NCBI GenBank assembly: GCA_963855995.1
Contig: OY979725.1
Coordinates: 12,814,383 to 12,878,382, forward strand
From: Muricea muricata
Taxonomy: Eukaryota > Cnidaria > Anthozoa > Malacalcyonacea > Plexauridae
Reading direction: 5' to 3'
DNA: 64,000 nucleotides
Part shown: positions 14,301-25,911 of the stretch, piece after piece
Position numbering within the stretch: position 1 is the first letter of the stretch
Layout: the number at the start of each line of letters is the position of its first letter
Made by a program: the position numbers and the translations under genes
Notes under the pieces: model-generated
What the model was told of the DNA's origin: nothing
What the model saw: the letters and a program-made list of their open reading frames with translations, nothing else
Database searches by the model: none

Positions 14301-15634
14301 TAACTATATATGAGTCTATATCCAAACTGGACAAGCCGATAACATGCCTGACCTCGTTGGGACTCGGACCTTAGCTCAAGACACAATCGTGATATATTTT
14401 TGACATTGTCAGCTACTCAGTTTTATTGCACGTCACTATGACCAAAGAGCACAATCTAGCTAATAATGGCTAGTAACAATACTGTCTCAGTGAAACATAC
14501 TTAAAAGAACATTACTTGAAAGCTTTACAGAAATTCTTTTGTCTTCTCTGAATCGTTTTAACGGAAGAGGGAGGGTACAAGCTCTTTACAAAAACTGAAA
14601 GACGGGGGGACAATATTGAGACTGTGGTTGGGTTTCTAGACGATTCTGCTCGGCTGGCTTGCTATGAAGGTTCGGTGTACGTAGCATTCAATTTTGCTGA
14701 CCAGTTTTGCTTACTCTAAATTTCTACATGATCTCCTTGAATGAAGCGAAAATGTCAATGTAGTTTGAACGGCCATGATAAACGGTAGTCTTAGCTTGAG
14801 TCAACGAATTTATTAAATATTTTACTGTATGTATATAGCTATCAATATTTAACCACTTGCAACATAAAGCCTTTGGGTGGATGACGTAATTAGCTGAGTC
14901 ATAGCACCTTGATCGAACGCATTACAACAAATTGCAAGACAACACCACTTTTCGTGCGTCAATACAATTACAATTACAAACGCGGTAAAAAATGTACAAT
15001 TGTGTGCTTACGTACGTGGTGTAATTTATTCACAACACAAGTGGTTTTATGTCAAAAGCGATTATTGCAAAATCAAGTGGAATCCCACCCATTTCGACAA
15101 ATATAATACAAACAGTTCGAAAACGATGTTGAAAGACGCTGGAGTTCGAGAGCATGTCAGCAGGAGTTATCCAGCCGATATTCTAGGCTTCATCACGTCG
15201 TGTCGTTGCGGCCCGACAGGAATCCTTATTTCATGCAAATTTCGTTACAAGAACAAACATACAAATGTCATCAATGACAAAGATTACATTGCGCGTGGGC
15301 AATAATAGAACTAAGTTTGTATACGTTACTAAAATTAAAACTGCTCACTGTAAGAACTCTCTCACAATGCTGATGCCTAAATGTCTGAATGTTTTAAGTG
15401 GGCTAAAGACGAACCATTGTTAAAGTACATTAAGAGTAGAGAGACTTGATGACATTTATGTTTTCTACAAATATATACAAAACCACCTATGAACATATTA
15501 GGCTTTCACATTTGTTGCTTTGTTTACGCACGAGTCTTTCAATTCAAACTCGAATCAAAACCATCGAGAGATAAACCGTAGTACAGAGAGTAGTGAGATA
15601 CTTTGTTTATCAAAAAGTAGGAGCGAAATAAGAT

Positions 15635-15732
15635 TTTGCACACATAAACTTTGCACCCATACTAAACATATAAAAATATCAACGTTTGCACACAAACTTT
15701 ACACCCACACTAAACATATAAAAATATCAACG
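15635..15732. repeat. Two-unit tandem repeat, about 50 bp period
   Basis: Two adjacent near-identical units (15635-15684 and 15685-15732) each begin TTTGCACACA and end with ATATAAAAATATCAACG. It is a recent local duplication with no known role. Confidence 0.8.
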
Positions 15733-16679
15733 TATCGATCTGGGTAATAGCAGTTTCTACTTGTGCAATACTCGAATGCGGAGTTGATATCATAATTTAA
15801 ATTTACAAGCCTCCACATACAGATTTTAACTTTCTTGAATTCTGGTCGAGTGTAACTAATAAAGTTTCCCAAAACATCATAAAATGCTATATATTGAAAT
15901 ATTGTCTTGCATGATAAGCCATATCTGCGTCACAGACTCCTTTCTCTGACACTATTTTACTTAGGGTAACCACACTCTATTCCAATGGCTCGTGACTGTT
16001 GCAGACAAGCTTGTTAATAATAATGCTACATGTGAAATCTGCATAGCGTCAATGATACAATATTATACAACTTGAGGAAATGCTTTGTACCATGATTACC
16101 CCAAAGCGGCCTTTCAGTACCGAATTACATGTACATTTAAAAGGACATTATCTACCCGAGAGTCAACACATCCACTGTTAAACATAGAAATGAATGATGC
16201 AGTTTATATATACAGGTTGAATCTCATCTTGGTAGAAGATCACTTAACAACAGCGATTTTGAAATGAATTTTAAATGAATACATTTTTTCATATACATTA
16301 TGCGGTAAAATTTGCATTGAATAGCAGCGCGCCTAAAATAGAAATATACGATTTTATGACGAGGCAAAGATGAGTAAAGAAAACGACTGCGCTAGAAAGA
16401 TAATTATTAAAAAATGTTTAAGAGATATTAACTTTATATGGGCAAAATTAATATATTAAAATGTTTCGTCACTCAGCGTGACTCGGGTGATTTCTACACG
16501 GGGAAACAAAGTCTGTGCTAGAGTGGCTAGAACGACCAATCGTCATTATTTGTAAAAGAGTAATGTTGAAATTGCAAACACAAAGATGTTTGAAATTCTT
16601 TCATGACGATACTTATTATCATCATGTTGTGTAATATTATAATTTTATTCACACGCATATGTAATCAACCTGGTCACTG

Positions 16680-16696
16680 GCTATAAAAGGAGTCTT
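16680..16696 (+). promoter_or_regulatory. TATA-type core promoter candidate, copy 2
   Basis: CTATAAAAGGAGTCTTC is identical over 17 bases to the string at 11378. The flanks on both sides differ, so this is not simply a copied repeat. No coding exon was recognised downstream. Confidence 0.3.
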
Positions 16697-19600
16697 CGAG
16701 AACTAATTAGCGAACAGTCGGCCTATACGTGAACCCAGCTCAACAAGATCGCGTTGACAGCTTATAGAAAATCTCCAGTGAAAGCCGAGCTTTAATTGAA
16801 CCGACGGCCAGACAAAATATAAACATATATTATGTACCAATCTTACTGCTCGTTACACAACGTATAAGAGTGATAGCGCGTTAAAGTAAGAAACCACACT
16901 TGCAATAAACCGCTCCTACGAATCATGATTGAGGCAATCAAATCAATAGCATTGGAAAGGTATGTTAACAGACAGACGTATCTTTTTTTAAATAATCAAT
17001 TTTACATTATTTTTGGTCATGGCATACTGGGCGTCAATGTAATATATGTAGACAGCTAGCATGAATACAATGTACACAGCGCGAATGATTAGCATAATCT
17101 GTTGTCGACGACATTTCGTGAAGTAAATGTCTTCCATTTCTGAACCGTAAACGTTCATAATGAAGAATATTTCTGGTTTGTCCTTTGTTATGAATCAATT
17201 GAACATTGAGAAACAATGCACACTGTGTTACAAGCAAATTATGATACCGTAGATGCTTTTATGAAAAACCAGTTGCAGTAGCAAAATATCAGATACATTA
17301 TTTATCCATTATTTTAAATTTCTTCAATGCAATGATAAAATATTCAATGCAAAGATAAAAGACATTCACAAAGATACAATATTCAAACTCTTCTAGAATT
17401 TGTATCGAAAAATTAGAGCTCTTATGTCGGCAAACAGTGTTGCGATTTCGCTTCTTAATTGCAAATGAAATTGAATAACATCAAAGAGATACATTAATAT
17501 TTATTTTAAACAACCAAACTCCATACGTACTGTAATCAACTTCGATGTCCTTGTGACAATCTACTGTATGTAAATAAGTATGAAGTAATTGTTATAGTTC
17601 TCAAGTGCACAGACCGTATTATATGACAAACGCAAATTTAATACCATGAATATAAAATTTCACGGAATCTCGGACACAAACGAGCATGCTTGATCTTTGA
17701 TTAAGAAACTGTCGGCATTCTGGTGAATCAATGAACTGAGTTTGCTACAGCATATGCATCTCAGACGGTGATACCCTGCGGAGCCACTTTAGTTCATACT
17801 AGATTGCTATAGGGCGTGCACTGGAACATGAGAAGCCATTACTGCAACAAAACAGACCCTTTCATTTAATTGTTTCGTGTAAAAAAAACAGATGTTTCTG
17901 TGCCTACAAGTTTCATAAACCGATGACAAGTAGTCTAGACGGTTGAATATTGCTATTTGGAGAAATACCCGATGATTAATAGATACCAAAGTAACGTTTC
18001 GGCAGATTTCTTTAGACATGACTATATTAACTTTTATGCTTCGGGGCACAGCCTCCTCTGTGGAGCGCATATCACAATCGAGGTGTCTGGCGCACCTCGC
18101 ATGCACCCAGTATATTTCACTGTATCCTGTTGTAGGGCTAATAATTCATTCAGTCAATCAATCAAAATGGCAGCAAATATAGGTTTTAATATTGAGCACT
18201 AAATAATTCCTACGTTTAGTTTACCACATCATATAATTTAGTTTTCATCAACACGAAAGGCCACAACGATATCATTAGAAAATTGAAAAAAAAAACACAG
18301 TAATAGAATTCCCAGCACAATCTTCACCGTTTACGTGTTGCGTGACTGCTAAAATTTTGGCTGGAAAACAAAATTCTTCCGTCTACTGGCAAGCCTCTAT
18401 ATACATAATTACATTGGCGATGTAAGCGATAAGAAATGGCTCGATTTTGAAATTTTCCAACGGAAGGCGAAACAAACAACTTATTTACACTCGTTGTGTC
18501 GATATACAGCAACATAGTAATTGGCAGTTTGACAACACAATACAAGTCTAGCACTCTCTTTAAATTCGTACTGTAGTGTCTGGAAAGTTTGTATTGTGCA
18601 ACCGAGATCTCGGTTGCACAGTTTTGATGTTCTATATTTTAAAGTAAATTTTCGAAATCTTGGGCGCGCAATTTGCAAACTTTCCAGTCAGGTGTCATAT
18701 ATATATAGTAAACATTAACAGTAATTATATAGGTAATTAAAGTTAAATATATCTGGAAAATGTCTAAAATAGACTCTCTGTTCAAAGCAGCATGATGCGA
18801 ACCACATGTGGGAAAACGCAGCCCACACGAAATGTTAATGTAAAGTTTACAATATGATATTTACAATGTAAGGTGTTAAATTGCTCGATTTTTCTCATAC
18901 AAAGATTGATGATCTCTACCTTTTTATAGCATTAATAATGAATCAAACAATGAACAATAGTTAATATTAATAGCTGCATTATACAATAGCTGCATTATAG
19001 AGTATATAGTGTTAAAAAATAACTTAAAATGAACTAAATGGTCACCATAAAAGTATAGTAAGCGGGTTGTGAATATTTCGTCGAAAAAAACTTGATTAAA
19101 ACTCCCAGGTTTTGGGTGAAAAATACCTGACAGAGGTCTTTGATCAATTGGATTGAGGCAAAATGCATCAACACATCAACACCCACGAATGCCACTGGTG
19201 CATATAGGGATAATGAAGAAAGCTTAAATTTTCCCACAGGAAAATAATTATTCTCGACATATCTGTATCGTGTGAAAGAATACTGAAGTCTGTAATCCAC
19301 TCTATACTGTATTGAAAACTAACGGTGTTCTTGTCCATATATAGTATACCGTATCTCAGACAGCATTTCCTTTACTTGAGCACTCTGTTCCGAAATCACC
19401 TGGACCGTGCAAAACAGCTCTTTATATTAAATCCATATATTAATAACTGCTGGCAGTGTTTATAAGAGACATTCGTCTATTCTTTCCGTTGTGTGTATTT
19501 AGCCAGCGAACAGGGAAAACGACGAAAAATTCTGAAACACTGTACAGTACGTGGTCGAGATACAGAAATTATAGATTTGGGAAGCGTATCTGATTGTTTG

Positions 19601-21054
19601 ATAACATTACAGATGTATATAGACGATAAATTGCACAGGTAATATATAGCTCAGAGTTGCTCACTCTTTACAAGAACATCATGTCTTACTAGAGGTCTAT
19701 ATCATTAAAATTCTAGATACAAGACGGTTTTGAAATTTCACTACAATTAAAAATAGTTAACCGCTTGTTTTCTAACTAGAAGCCTAGCAACTGCAATTAG
19801 GGAAATTATCGCTAAACACAATTTACACGGCAGCCAAATTAGATGCTATGCACGATAGAGTATAGGAAATCTAGTCTGTATTAAAATTAGAATTTGTACA
19901 CTGCAATACATTGCAATAAATGTATAGCTTTAGTCTTATTGCGCTTATACTGTATTAATGGAATGTTTAGTGTATTAACAAAAACAAACGATGTACATGT
20001 ATACAATGATATGATATTAATATATATTTAGATGAAATTCAAATTTATTGGGTTGGCATGTTTTTACATTCTTCTGACAAACAAAGTAGTTTGTCACTAA
20101 AACAAAACAGCAGAAGACACTTCGAGAAAACGTCAACTGTTGCCGAATTACGCGCAGTTTATTGACTTGTGTCTGCTCAGCGTGAAGAGATGATTCGAGC
20201 AAAGGCATGGTTTGGCCTAATGGACGAATTGTGATCAATTGTGTTAATTCATTTGTGACGCATAACAATAACGTAAGAAATCATATTAGGAAAACATGTT
20301 TTAACAATCAGCTGGCTTGTGTTTCTTTTTCATTGCATTATTAGAAAAAATGGATAATTTAAGTTGATTCTGAAATGATTCTAAAATTACAACAATATTA
20401 ATTTGATCGACATGTACCAGACACACAACAGGTTATATTGCAGAAACACCATTCTAGAATATATTTTTGTTATGTGCGTATGCTAATCGCGAATAATCTA
20501 GATTGGTATGAATTCTTTTGAGGTGCAAAACAAATTTAATGGATTGTGCACTTTAAATTCCTGCCAGTTGCCAAGTTGCTTAAAAATGCTAGCACCTTAT
20601 GTTTTTTCATGTAACTAGAGAGTTAGTAAAAAAGGTTGTTGCCATTTCTGTGAATACAAGCTTGCTGTGAAGGTCACAGCTAACAAACTTAGGGATTCTA
20701 ACATAAGAAGTTTAAAAGGTAAAACCCAAAAGAGATTAATGAACGTAATCTGTGAATGCAACGGAGGACGGATATGGATTGCCATAGGCGGTTCTTAAAC
20801 TCTCGCTGGTTATACTAACGCAGAGCAATTAAGGTGTACGCACTGATATTTAGAATAAAGGATAATTAATTTTGTACCTGCATGAGTTTGGTAGCACAGT
20901 GGTCTTTGAAACAGGTTTCTTTCATTGGAAAGACGTATTTTTAGCTGTTTTTGGGCACAGTCTATAGCAAAGAAAAGTTATAATTCAGAATATTTTAGTT
21001 TTGAAGGGTCATTATTGATATCTTATCACAAGTTAAACTGTACTATACAAAAAT

Positions 21055-21105
21055 TAATATAAATCTAGTTTTTCGTATCTCTGAGGATGGTTCTGAAATA
21101 GAACT
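21055..21105. repeat. Fragment of an inverted-repeat element also in SPATA17 intron 2
   Basis: About 45 bases, including TCTCTGAGGATGGTTCTGAA, match the right arm of the palindromic element at 61219-61326. It shows that the element is a dispersed family. Confidence 0.7.
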
Positions 21106-21494
21106 GTACTATAAAAGTGTGCAATATAATTATTGTCAACATAATCCCAGTAGAAAAAAATTGAAATTTTCCTCATTTTATATAATGTGGCTTTCGCAAA
21201 GGTGGTCATACAGTCTGGGTACTTGACACAGTTATTAAACAACTGACAACTTTGTAAGACAAATTTGGATGGTTTTGAAGCCCCGTTTCCGTGTGCTCGT
21301 GACTGTCAAGTTATTTTCGACGATGGCAATTAGTTTGTCGCCGTTTCTGCTTAGAGTGTATATCAGTTCGCGAAGACAGGGCCTTTTGATAACAGCTACG
21401 GGCAAATGGAAACGAAAGAGTCCACAGTAAACAGTTTAGAATCGCAGAAGCACTAATTATGCAAAACGTTAACGTTCATTTTGTTTTATTTAGC

Positions 21495-23129
21495 ATGAAC
21501 AATGAGACAAAAGAGAATGACGACAACGGACCACCGTCGCCTAGCGACCCGGCCTATCATCGCACACCGAAGTGTGCACGATGTCGTAACCATGGTGCGG
21601 TGGCGTGGCTCAAAGGACACAAGCCGTACTGCAGATGGAAGGACTGTACTTGCTCGAAATGTTTACTGGTTGCCGAGCGACAGCGAATCACAGCAGCGCG
21701 TGTAGCCTTGCTGCGTCAGCAACGAAAAGACCGAGCCAGGAAGAGTTCGGCTGATATGGGGTATCGGATGGATACTCAGGAGTACGAGAGACAAACTGTC
21801 CTTCAAAGGAACACGGCGTACATTGTTACCCCATCTGTACCTAATTTAGCCGGCAGTACAACCAGCAGTAAGTTTATTATCCGAGGTTTTGTGTTTAAAT
21901 AAAGAGCCAATGTTAGGCTATTTCTTAAATTACCAAAAATTTCCTTTATTCAAAAATTAAAAGTTTCAAAATAAACATCATAGATTCAATCAGCCAATAT
22001 AAATAAACAATATTGATCACATTGAAGATTCAATACGCAATGTTAGACAGAGGTTTGTCAAAATTTGACCAAAACTTAAAAAGCTGTTTAACAACAACTT
22101 TGCCAATTCAATCCCAGTCAATCCTTGGTTACTTATGACCTTCCGCATATTCGCACAAACTTTTTTTTTATTTACTTACACTCTGCTTACAGCCTATAAT
22201 TTCGTCCAGTTTCGCGCAAAATTCGTAAGTGTAGGTATTGCTTAAAATGGCTCGACACTGTCCATTTAAAAAGAATATGATTTGGTGAACAATAATAAGA
22301 ACTGAGTGACATTTCTAAACATTCTTATTAAATTTCAGATTCTCCCGAACACGAGGTGTCATCACCGCCTGATGACAATATCGATCAGAACTACCCAGAA
22401 ACATTACCGAGTCCAACGAATGAAACGGTCATCAAGAAAGAGAAAACAGACCACGACGAACTCGAGCACAGCTACCTGGAAAGAATGCGCAACCGTTTAG
22501 GAACCTCCTCGCCGAACGGCAAGCGACCAAGAAGCGAGGACTCTGGGGTGTGTGTTAGTCCGACGAGTCTTGCAAGAATGACAGAAGCGAACGGGGTGAA
22601 CTCGCCGAACAAAAGGCTGCGACCTGACCCCATGACTGTACTGTGTAAATCATTCCCAACTCACAACCGGGATGTACTTCAGACAATATACCGTGGGTGC
22701 GGGGGTAATGTAGTGCAATCAATTGAGTTTATTCTCGAGAACCAGAGCACATGCCCACCTTTACCTATGATAACAGTCCCCCGCCCACCAAACTTCCTTT
22801 CAGACTCGCGCCGGGACGGTCTCCTATCGGCATTCCGACCACCCGAAATCGTTACGACTGAAACGGACCCGAGGAGACCCGAATTACCACGCACGTTTTA
22901 TTTGACCCCGAGGAACGGAGATCGGATTGCACCTAATGTTCAACTGGCGTCCCGGGTGTACCCTGTGGATCCCAGTCCTTTGCCGATAACGCGGACGAGA
23001 GCGGACACAGCGAGCCCAAGTGATGAGGAAGAAACCGAGGATCATAAATTCTGTACGAACTGCGGTAGGAAAGTCCAACTTGCCGATAATTTCTGCGGCT
23101 CGTGTGGACATAGAATTACAAGAACCTAA
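21495..23129 (+). CDS. DMRT (doublesex/mab-3 related) transcription factor with DMA domain and C-terminal zinc ribbon
   Basis: Two exons, 21495-21867 and 22339-23129, join in phase (donor AGCA|gtaagt, acceptor ttcag|AT) to give 387 residues. The DM domain (about residues 23-80) has the intertwined zinc-binding pattern, starting CARCRNHG and continuing through [11 protein letters not shown] and [20 protein letters not shown] domains bind DNA in the minor groove and act in sex determination and neural patterning. A DMA (CUE-like) domain at about 219-260 ([27 protein letters not shown]) places it with DMA-bearing DMRTs (DMRT3/4/5 type). Residues about 361-382 form a CxxC-x13-CxxC ribbon (CTNCG..CGSCG), which I do not know from standard DMRTs. 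An in-frame ATG at 21459 would add 12 residues; 21495 has better context. The middle is Pro/Ser/Glu-rich and probably disordered. Confidence 0.92.
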
Positions 23130-23373
23130 TACAGTTCCGATGTGATCATCTTCTCACACGTACAATTGACTGGCTAACTACATACTAGTCCATCTAGTCT
23201 TCCTCTTTCTGCCTGCTTTCGCCGGGCAGGCGGCTGTCTGCTTTCAGAAGATACTGAACTTGGCGAAGTGTTGAGACCGTGGTGTCCAGGTCGCTTGAAC
23301 TCACACTTATCGATTAGAATCGCTGGTATATAACCGGTTTAAGTACATGAGTCAGTTGTACGAATGCTGGATA

Positions 23374-23563
23374 GTGCTATCCACCGGATAGTGATTTTTT
23401 TCAACTGCCGCAAAAGGGCATAAAAGCAGTGACACTAAGAATATTGACCTCACAAGAGATATAAAGTGACTTTAAATTGAAAATGATGAACTTTAATATA
23501 ACTTTTACAAGTTACTGAAAATGTTTAGAAAGTTGCAAAAAATCACTATCCGGTGGATAGCAC
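23374..23563. repeat. MITE, 190 bp, with about 27-bp inverted ends
   Basis: The left end starts GTGCTATCCACCGGATAGTG and the right end is its exact reverse complement, extended by a run of T or A on the inner side. The interior is AT-rich with no frame. The superfamily is not clear. Confidence 0.85.
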
Positions 23564-23814
23564 ATTTCAAACAACCTACCCCATACATCAAAAGGTGAAG
23601 TGTCAAGCGGGGTGCAAGCAAAAATGGATGGATCAGCTGGAATGTACATTATTTGCACAAGACCGTTTACTAGAGAACTCATACTAACATAAAATGGGTG
23701 GTAGAGACGTTGATCGTTTTAAATGTATAATATCATTAATTTTCCATTCATTTATGTCCATAAAGGAAATCAAAGGCTTGTTTGGGCTTTTAGCAATCTT
23801 TGCTGTGATTGCTC

Positions 23815-23925
23815 CCAATGCCAACTTTCTCCTTTTGACGGATGTGAACAAGTGAAGGGGTTAGAGATCATGCCTTTGTCAATTCACTCGTTCACATCTA
23901 CCACAAGGAGAAAATCCGCTAGAAA
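23815..23925. repeat. Imperfect hairpin element
   Basis: TTTCTCCTTTTGACGGATGTGAAC on the left is answered on the right by GTTCACATCTACCACAAGGAGAAA, so the arms are about 30 bp. The arms resemble those of the larger inverted repeat at 46545-46815 (TTCTCCTTTAAAGGATGTGAA), suggesting one family. Confidence 0.6.
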
Positions 23926-24127
23926 TCGTACAAACACGTAAACAAGCATTGAAGATGTTGTAAAGTCCGCAATGTAAGGAATCTTTGTTCGCATTTTGAA
24001 GTTCTACCAACTTAGAAAATATAATACATAATGCATATCTAAAACAGCATTTCAAGTCAGGTAATGCTCAAAAGATACAAAATTTACAGGATTTTACAGC
24101 CTCTAGGTTACCAAAACAGTTTTTTTG

Positions 24128-24329
24128 CAGTGGCGGATCTAGCGTAAGTCAAAATAAATTACCACAGCTCATTCTAGGATATATTTACATTTTAAAATAC
24201 CTTCAAAGCAACTTCATTGGTTAGATTTTATTCTTTTGAAATTCATAACCTATGACATTGTTATAAAGTTATTTAGAATTTAAAATTGAGCTGCTATAAT
24301 TTATTTGAATTACCCTGGATCCGCCACTG
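24128..24329. mobile_element. Non-autonomous hAT-type MITE with 8-bp target duplication
   Basis: A 202-bp element has inverted ends CAGTGGCGGATC and GATCCGCCACTG, flanked on both sides by the same 8 bases, TTTTTTTG (24120-24127 and 24330-24337). An 8-bp target duplication and CAGTG-type ends are the signature of hAT transposition. The interior is AT-rich with no transposase, so it would have been moved in trans. Clean ends and an exact duplication suggest a fairly recent insertion. Confidence 0.9.
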
Positions 24330-24816
24330 TTTTTTTGGTTGAAGACAAATAATTTTTATCAGGACATAAATGAGGGAAAATTGGGCATATTATAACAAAT
24401 TAGATTGAATATTTATTAGAACTTTCATGGGATCATTTATTTTATACATTCTATGAAAAAAAATTTGGGCACTGCAAAAAAACGGATGGTGTCTGACCTG
24501 TATATACCTGAACTATATCTGGTTTAGTGTTATTACCAAAGATTAGTAGACAAATATATATTTTTAATGTATAAGAATTTAAGGTATTTTATAACAATGT
24601 TGGGTGATTTATTTAGATTTGAAATAAAATTTCATATTGTGATATAATTGCACTTCGTTATTTTTGAAATAAATCTGAAAATGAGTACAAGTATTAATCT
24701 CTCTGAATGGTCTCACATAACATTATTCAAACACAACTTCACCTAAAGCTAATATGAATTTGGTAGTATTTCAATGCAAACATGACAAACACAGAGTCCT
24801 TATTTCTACCCAAATT

Positions 24817-25911
24817 TCATTTCTTCATAACCTGTATCACATCTTCATCATTCATAACATGACTGATACCAACACGTTGGGGGCTGTATTTTGTGCTCGT
24901 TCCCCAAACTAACGCATACTTGAAAGCATCGACAATACTTCTATGAATCGTATGACAGACATGTTCGACCGTCGCTCCTTGGCGAAGAATCAGACAGTCT
25001 TCAAAATCTGGTGGGCATCCCTTCTTTTTGGTGTAGATCCGTAACAATGCTAGGTATTCCCAGATCTTCTCAAGCAGATAATCCAGATTTAATTCTAGAC
25101 CACAGCTGATGACTACAGAATGCTCAAGGTGGGCAATACGATCAACTTCTTCCAAGGAAACACAGTCAATTTTATTATACACATACAAGCAAGGTAGGTA
25201 CACTCGGTTGCCTGTGAGAACATCAATCAGCTCATCAATACCACAATCTTCTCGGAAAAGCACTTCGGCATTAAAGATTTTGTACTCATGAAGAATGGTT
25301 TGGACAACTTTTTCGTTTATGCGTGTCAAGGTGCATGTCGCATTGAACGCTATCCCACCACCCTTCTTCTGCTTGAAATAAATGTTCGGCTTTTTGCAGT
25401 TGAGTCGAATGCCACAAGTCTCGAGTTCTTTTTCCAACAAAACTTTCTGAATATCGCCTTTGGTCGCATCCAACATCATGATGATCATGTCGGCCGTCCG
25501 CGCAACAGCGATGACCTGCCGACCACGGCCCTTACCCTGGGCAGCACCCTCGATAATACCAGGAAGATCAAGGAGCTGTATATTGGCACCATTGTGGTCA
25601 ATCACTCCAGGGATGCAGGTCAGTGTTGTGAACTCATAGGAGGCTGATTCGCTTGCGGTGGACGTCACTTTATTCAGAAGGGTGGACTTGCCGACCGAGG
25701 GGAAGCCGATAAGTGCAACCCTAGCATCACCAGACTTCATAACATCGAAGCCTTCGCCAGGTTTGGAAGACTTTGAGGTTGGCTCCAGAAGTTGTGCCCT
25801 GTACTTTGCGAGCTTTGCTTTCAGAGTACCCAAATGGTATTCTGTAGCCTTGTTTTTTTGTGTCCGTGCAATTTCTCGCTCTATTTCCGCAATCTTTTCT
25901 AAAATCCCCAT
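24817..25911 (-). CDS. DRG2: DRG2, developmentally regulated GTP-binding protein 2, intronless
   Basis: A single uninterrupted frame of 364 residues, the usual length of DRG2. It starts MGILEKIAEIEREIARTQKN, the N-terminal helix shared by DRG proteins. Obg-type G motifs are intact: GFPSVGKST (69-77), the EFTTLTCIPG switch region, DLPGI (115-119) and NKID (246-249). The C-terminal part (about 290-364) is the TGS domain. DRG2 rather than DRG1 is favoured by YNKIDCVSLEEVDR and VWGTSTKYSPQRVG. DRG proteins are cytosolic GTPases stabilised by DFRP partners (RWDD1/DFRP2 for DRG2) and associate with ribosomes. The absence of introns contrasts with the 31-exon neighbour and suggests intron loss or an intact retrocopy. 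The gene is divergent from CFAP70, with about 1.1 kb between starts. Confidence 0.96.
   Translation of the reverse strand: MGILEKIAEIEREIARTQKNKATEYHLGTLKAKLAKYRAQLLEPTSKSSKPGEGFDVMKSGDARVALIGFPSVGKSTLLNKVTSTASESASYEFTTLTCIPGVIDHNGANIQLLDLPGIIEGAAQGKGRGRQVIAVARTADMIIMMLDATKGDIQKVLLEKELETCGIRLNCKKPNIYFKQKKGGGIAFNATCTLTRINEKVVQTILHEYKIFNAEVLFREDCGIDELIDVLTGNRVYLPCLYVYNKIDCVSLEEVDRIAHLEHSVVISCGLELNLDYLLEKIWEYLALLRIYTKKKGCPPDFEDCLILRQGATVEHVCHTIHRSIVDAFKYALVWGTSTKYSPQRVGISHVMNDEDVIQVMKK

Larger units (their letters stand above)
9019..21454. other. Long gene-poor stretch upstream of the DMRT gene
   Basis: About 12 kb without a supportable gene. It contains one MITE copy (10450-10596), a two-unit tandem repeat near 15.6 kb, a fragment of a tRNA-associated repeat at 21055-21105 and two TATA boxes sharing a 17-bp string (11378 and 16680). 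A frame at 15127-15305 is slightly GC-richer than its surroundings but shows no domain. The distance to the next gene leaves room for cis-regulation of the DMRT gene, which is inference only. Confidence 0.5.
23130..24816. other. Intergenic region between DMRT and DRG2 holding three small inverted-repeat elements
   Basis: The 3' ends of the DMRT (+) and DRG2 (-) genes face each other here. The space is largely three short non-coding elements (23374-23563, about 23815-23925 and 24128-24329) in AT-rich DNA. No gene was seen. Confidence 0.7.

Noticed and set aside
15635..15732. CRISPR array
   Set aside because: Only two adjacent repeat units without spacers, in a eukaryotic context.
3000..21400. 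Homeobox, bHLH or T-box exons belonging to the putative exon at 2750
   Set aside because: Reading both strands for typical motifs such as WFQNRR gave nothing supportable.
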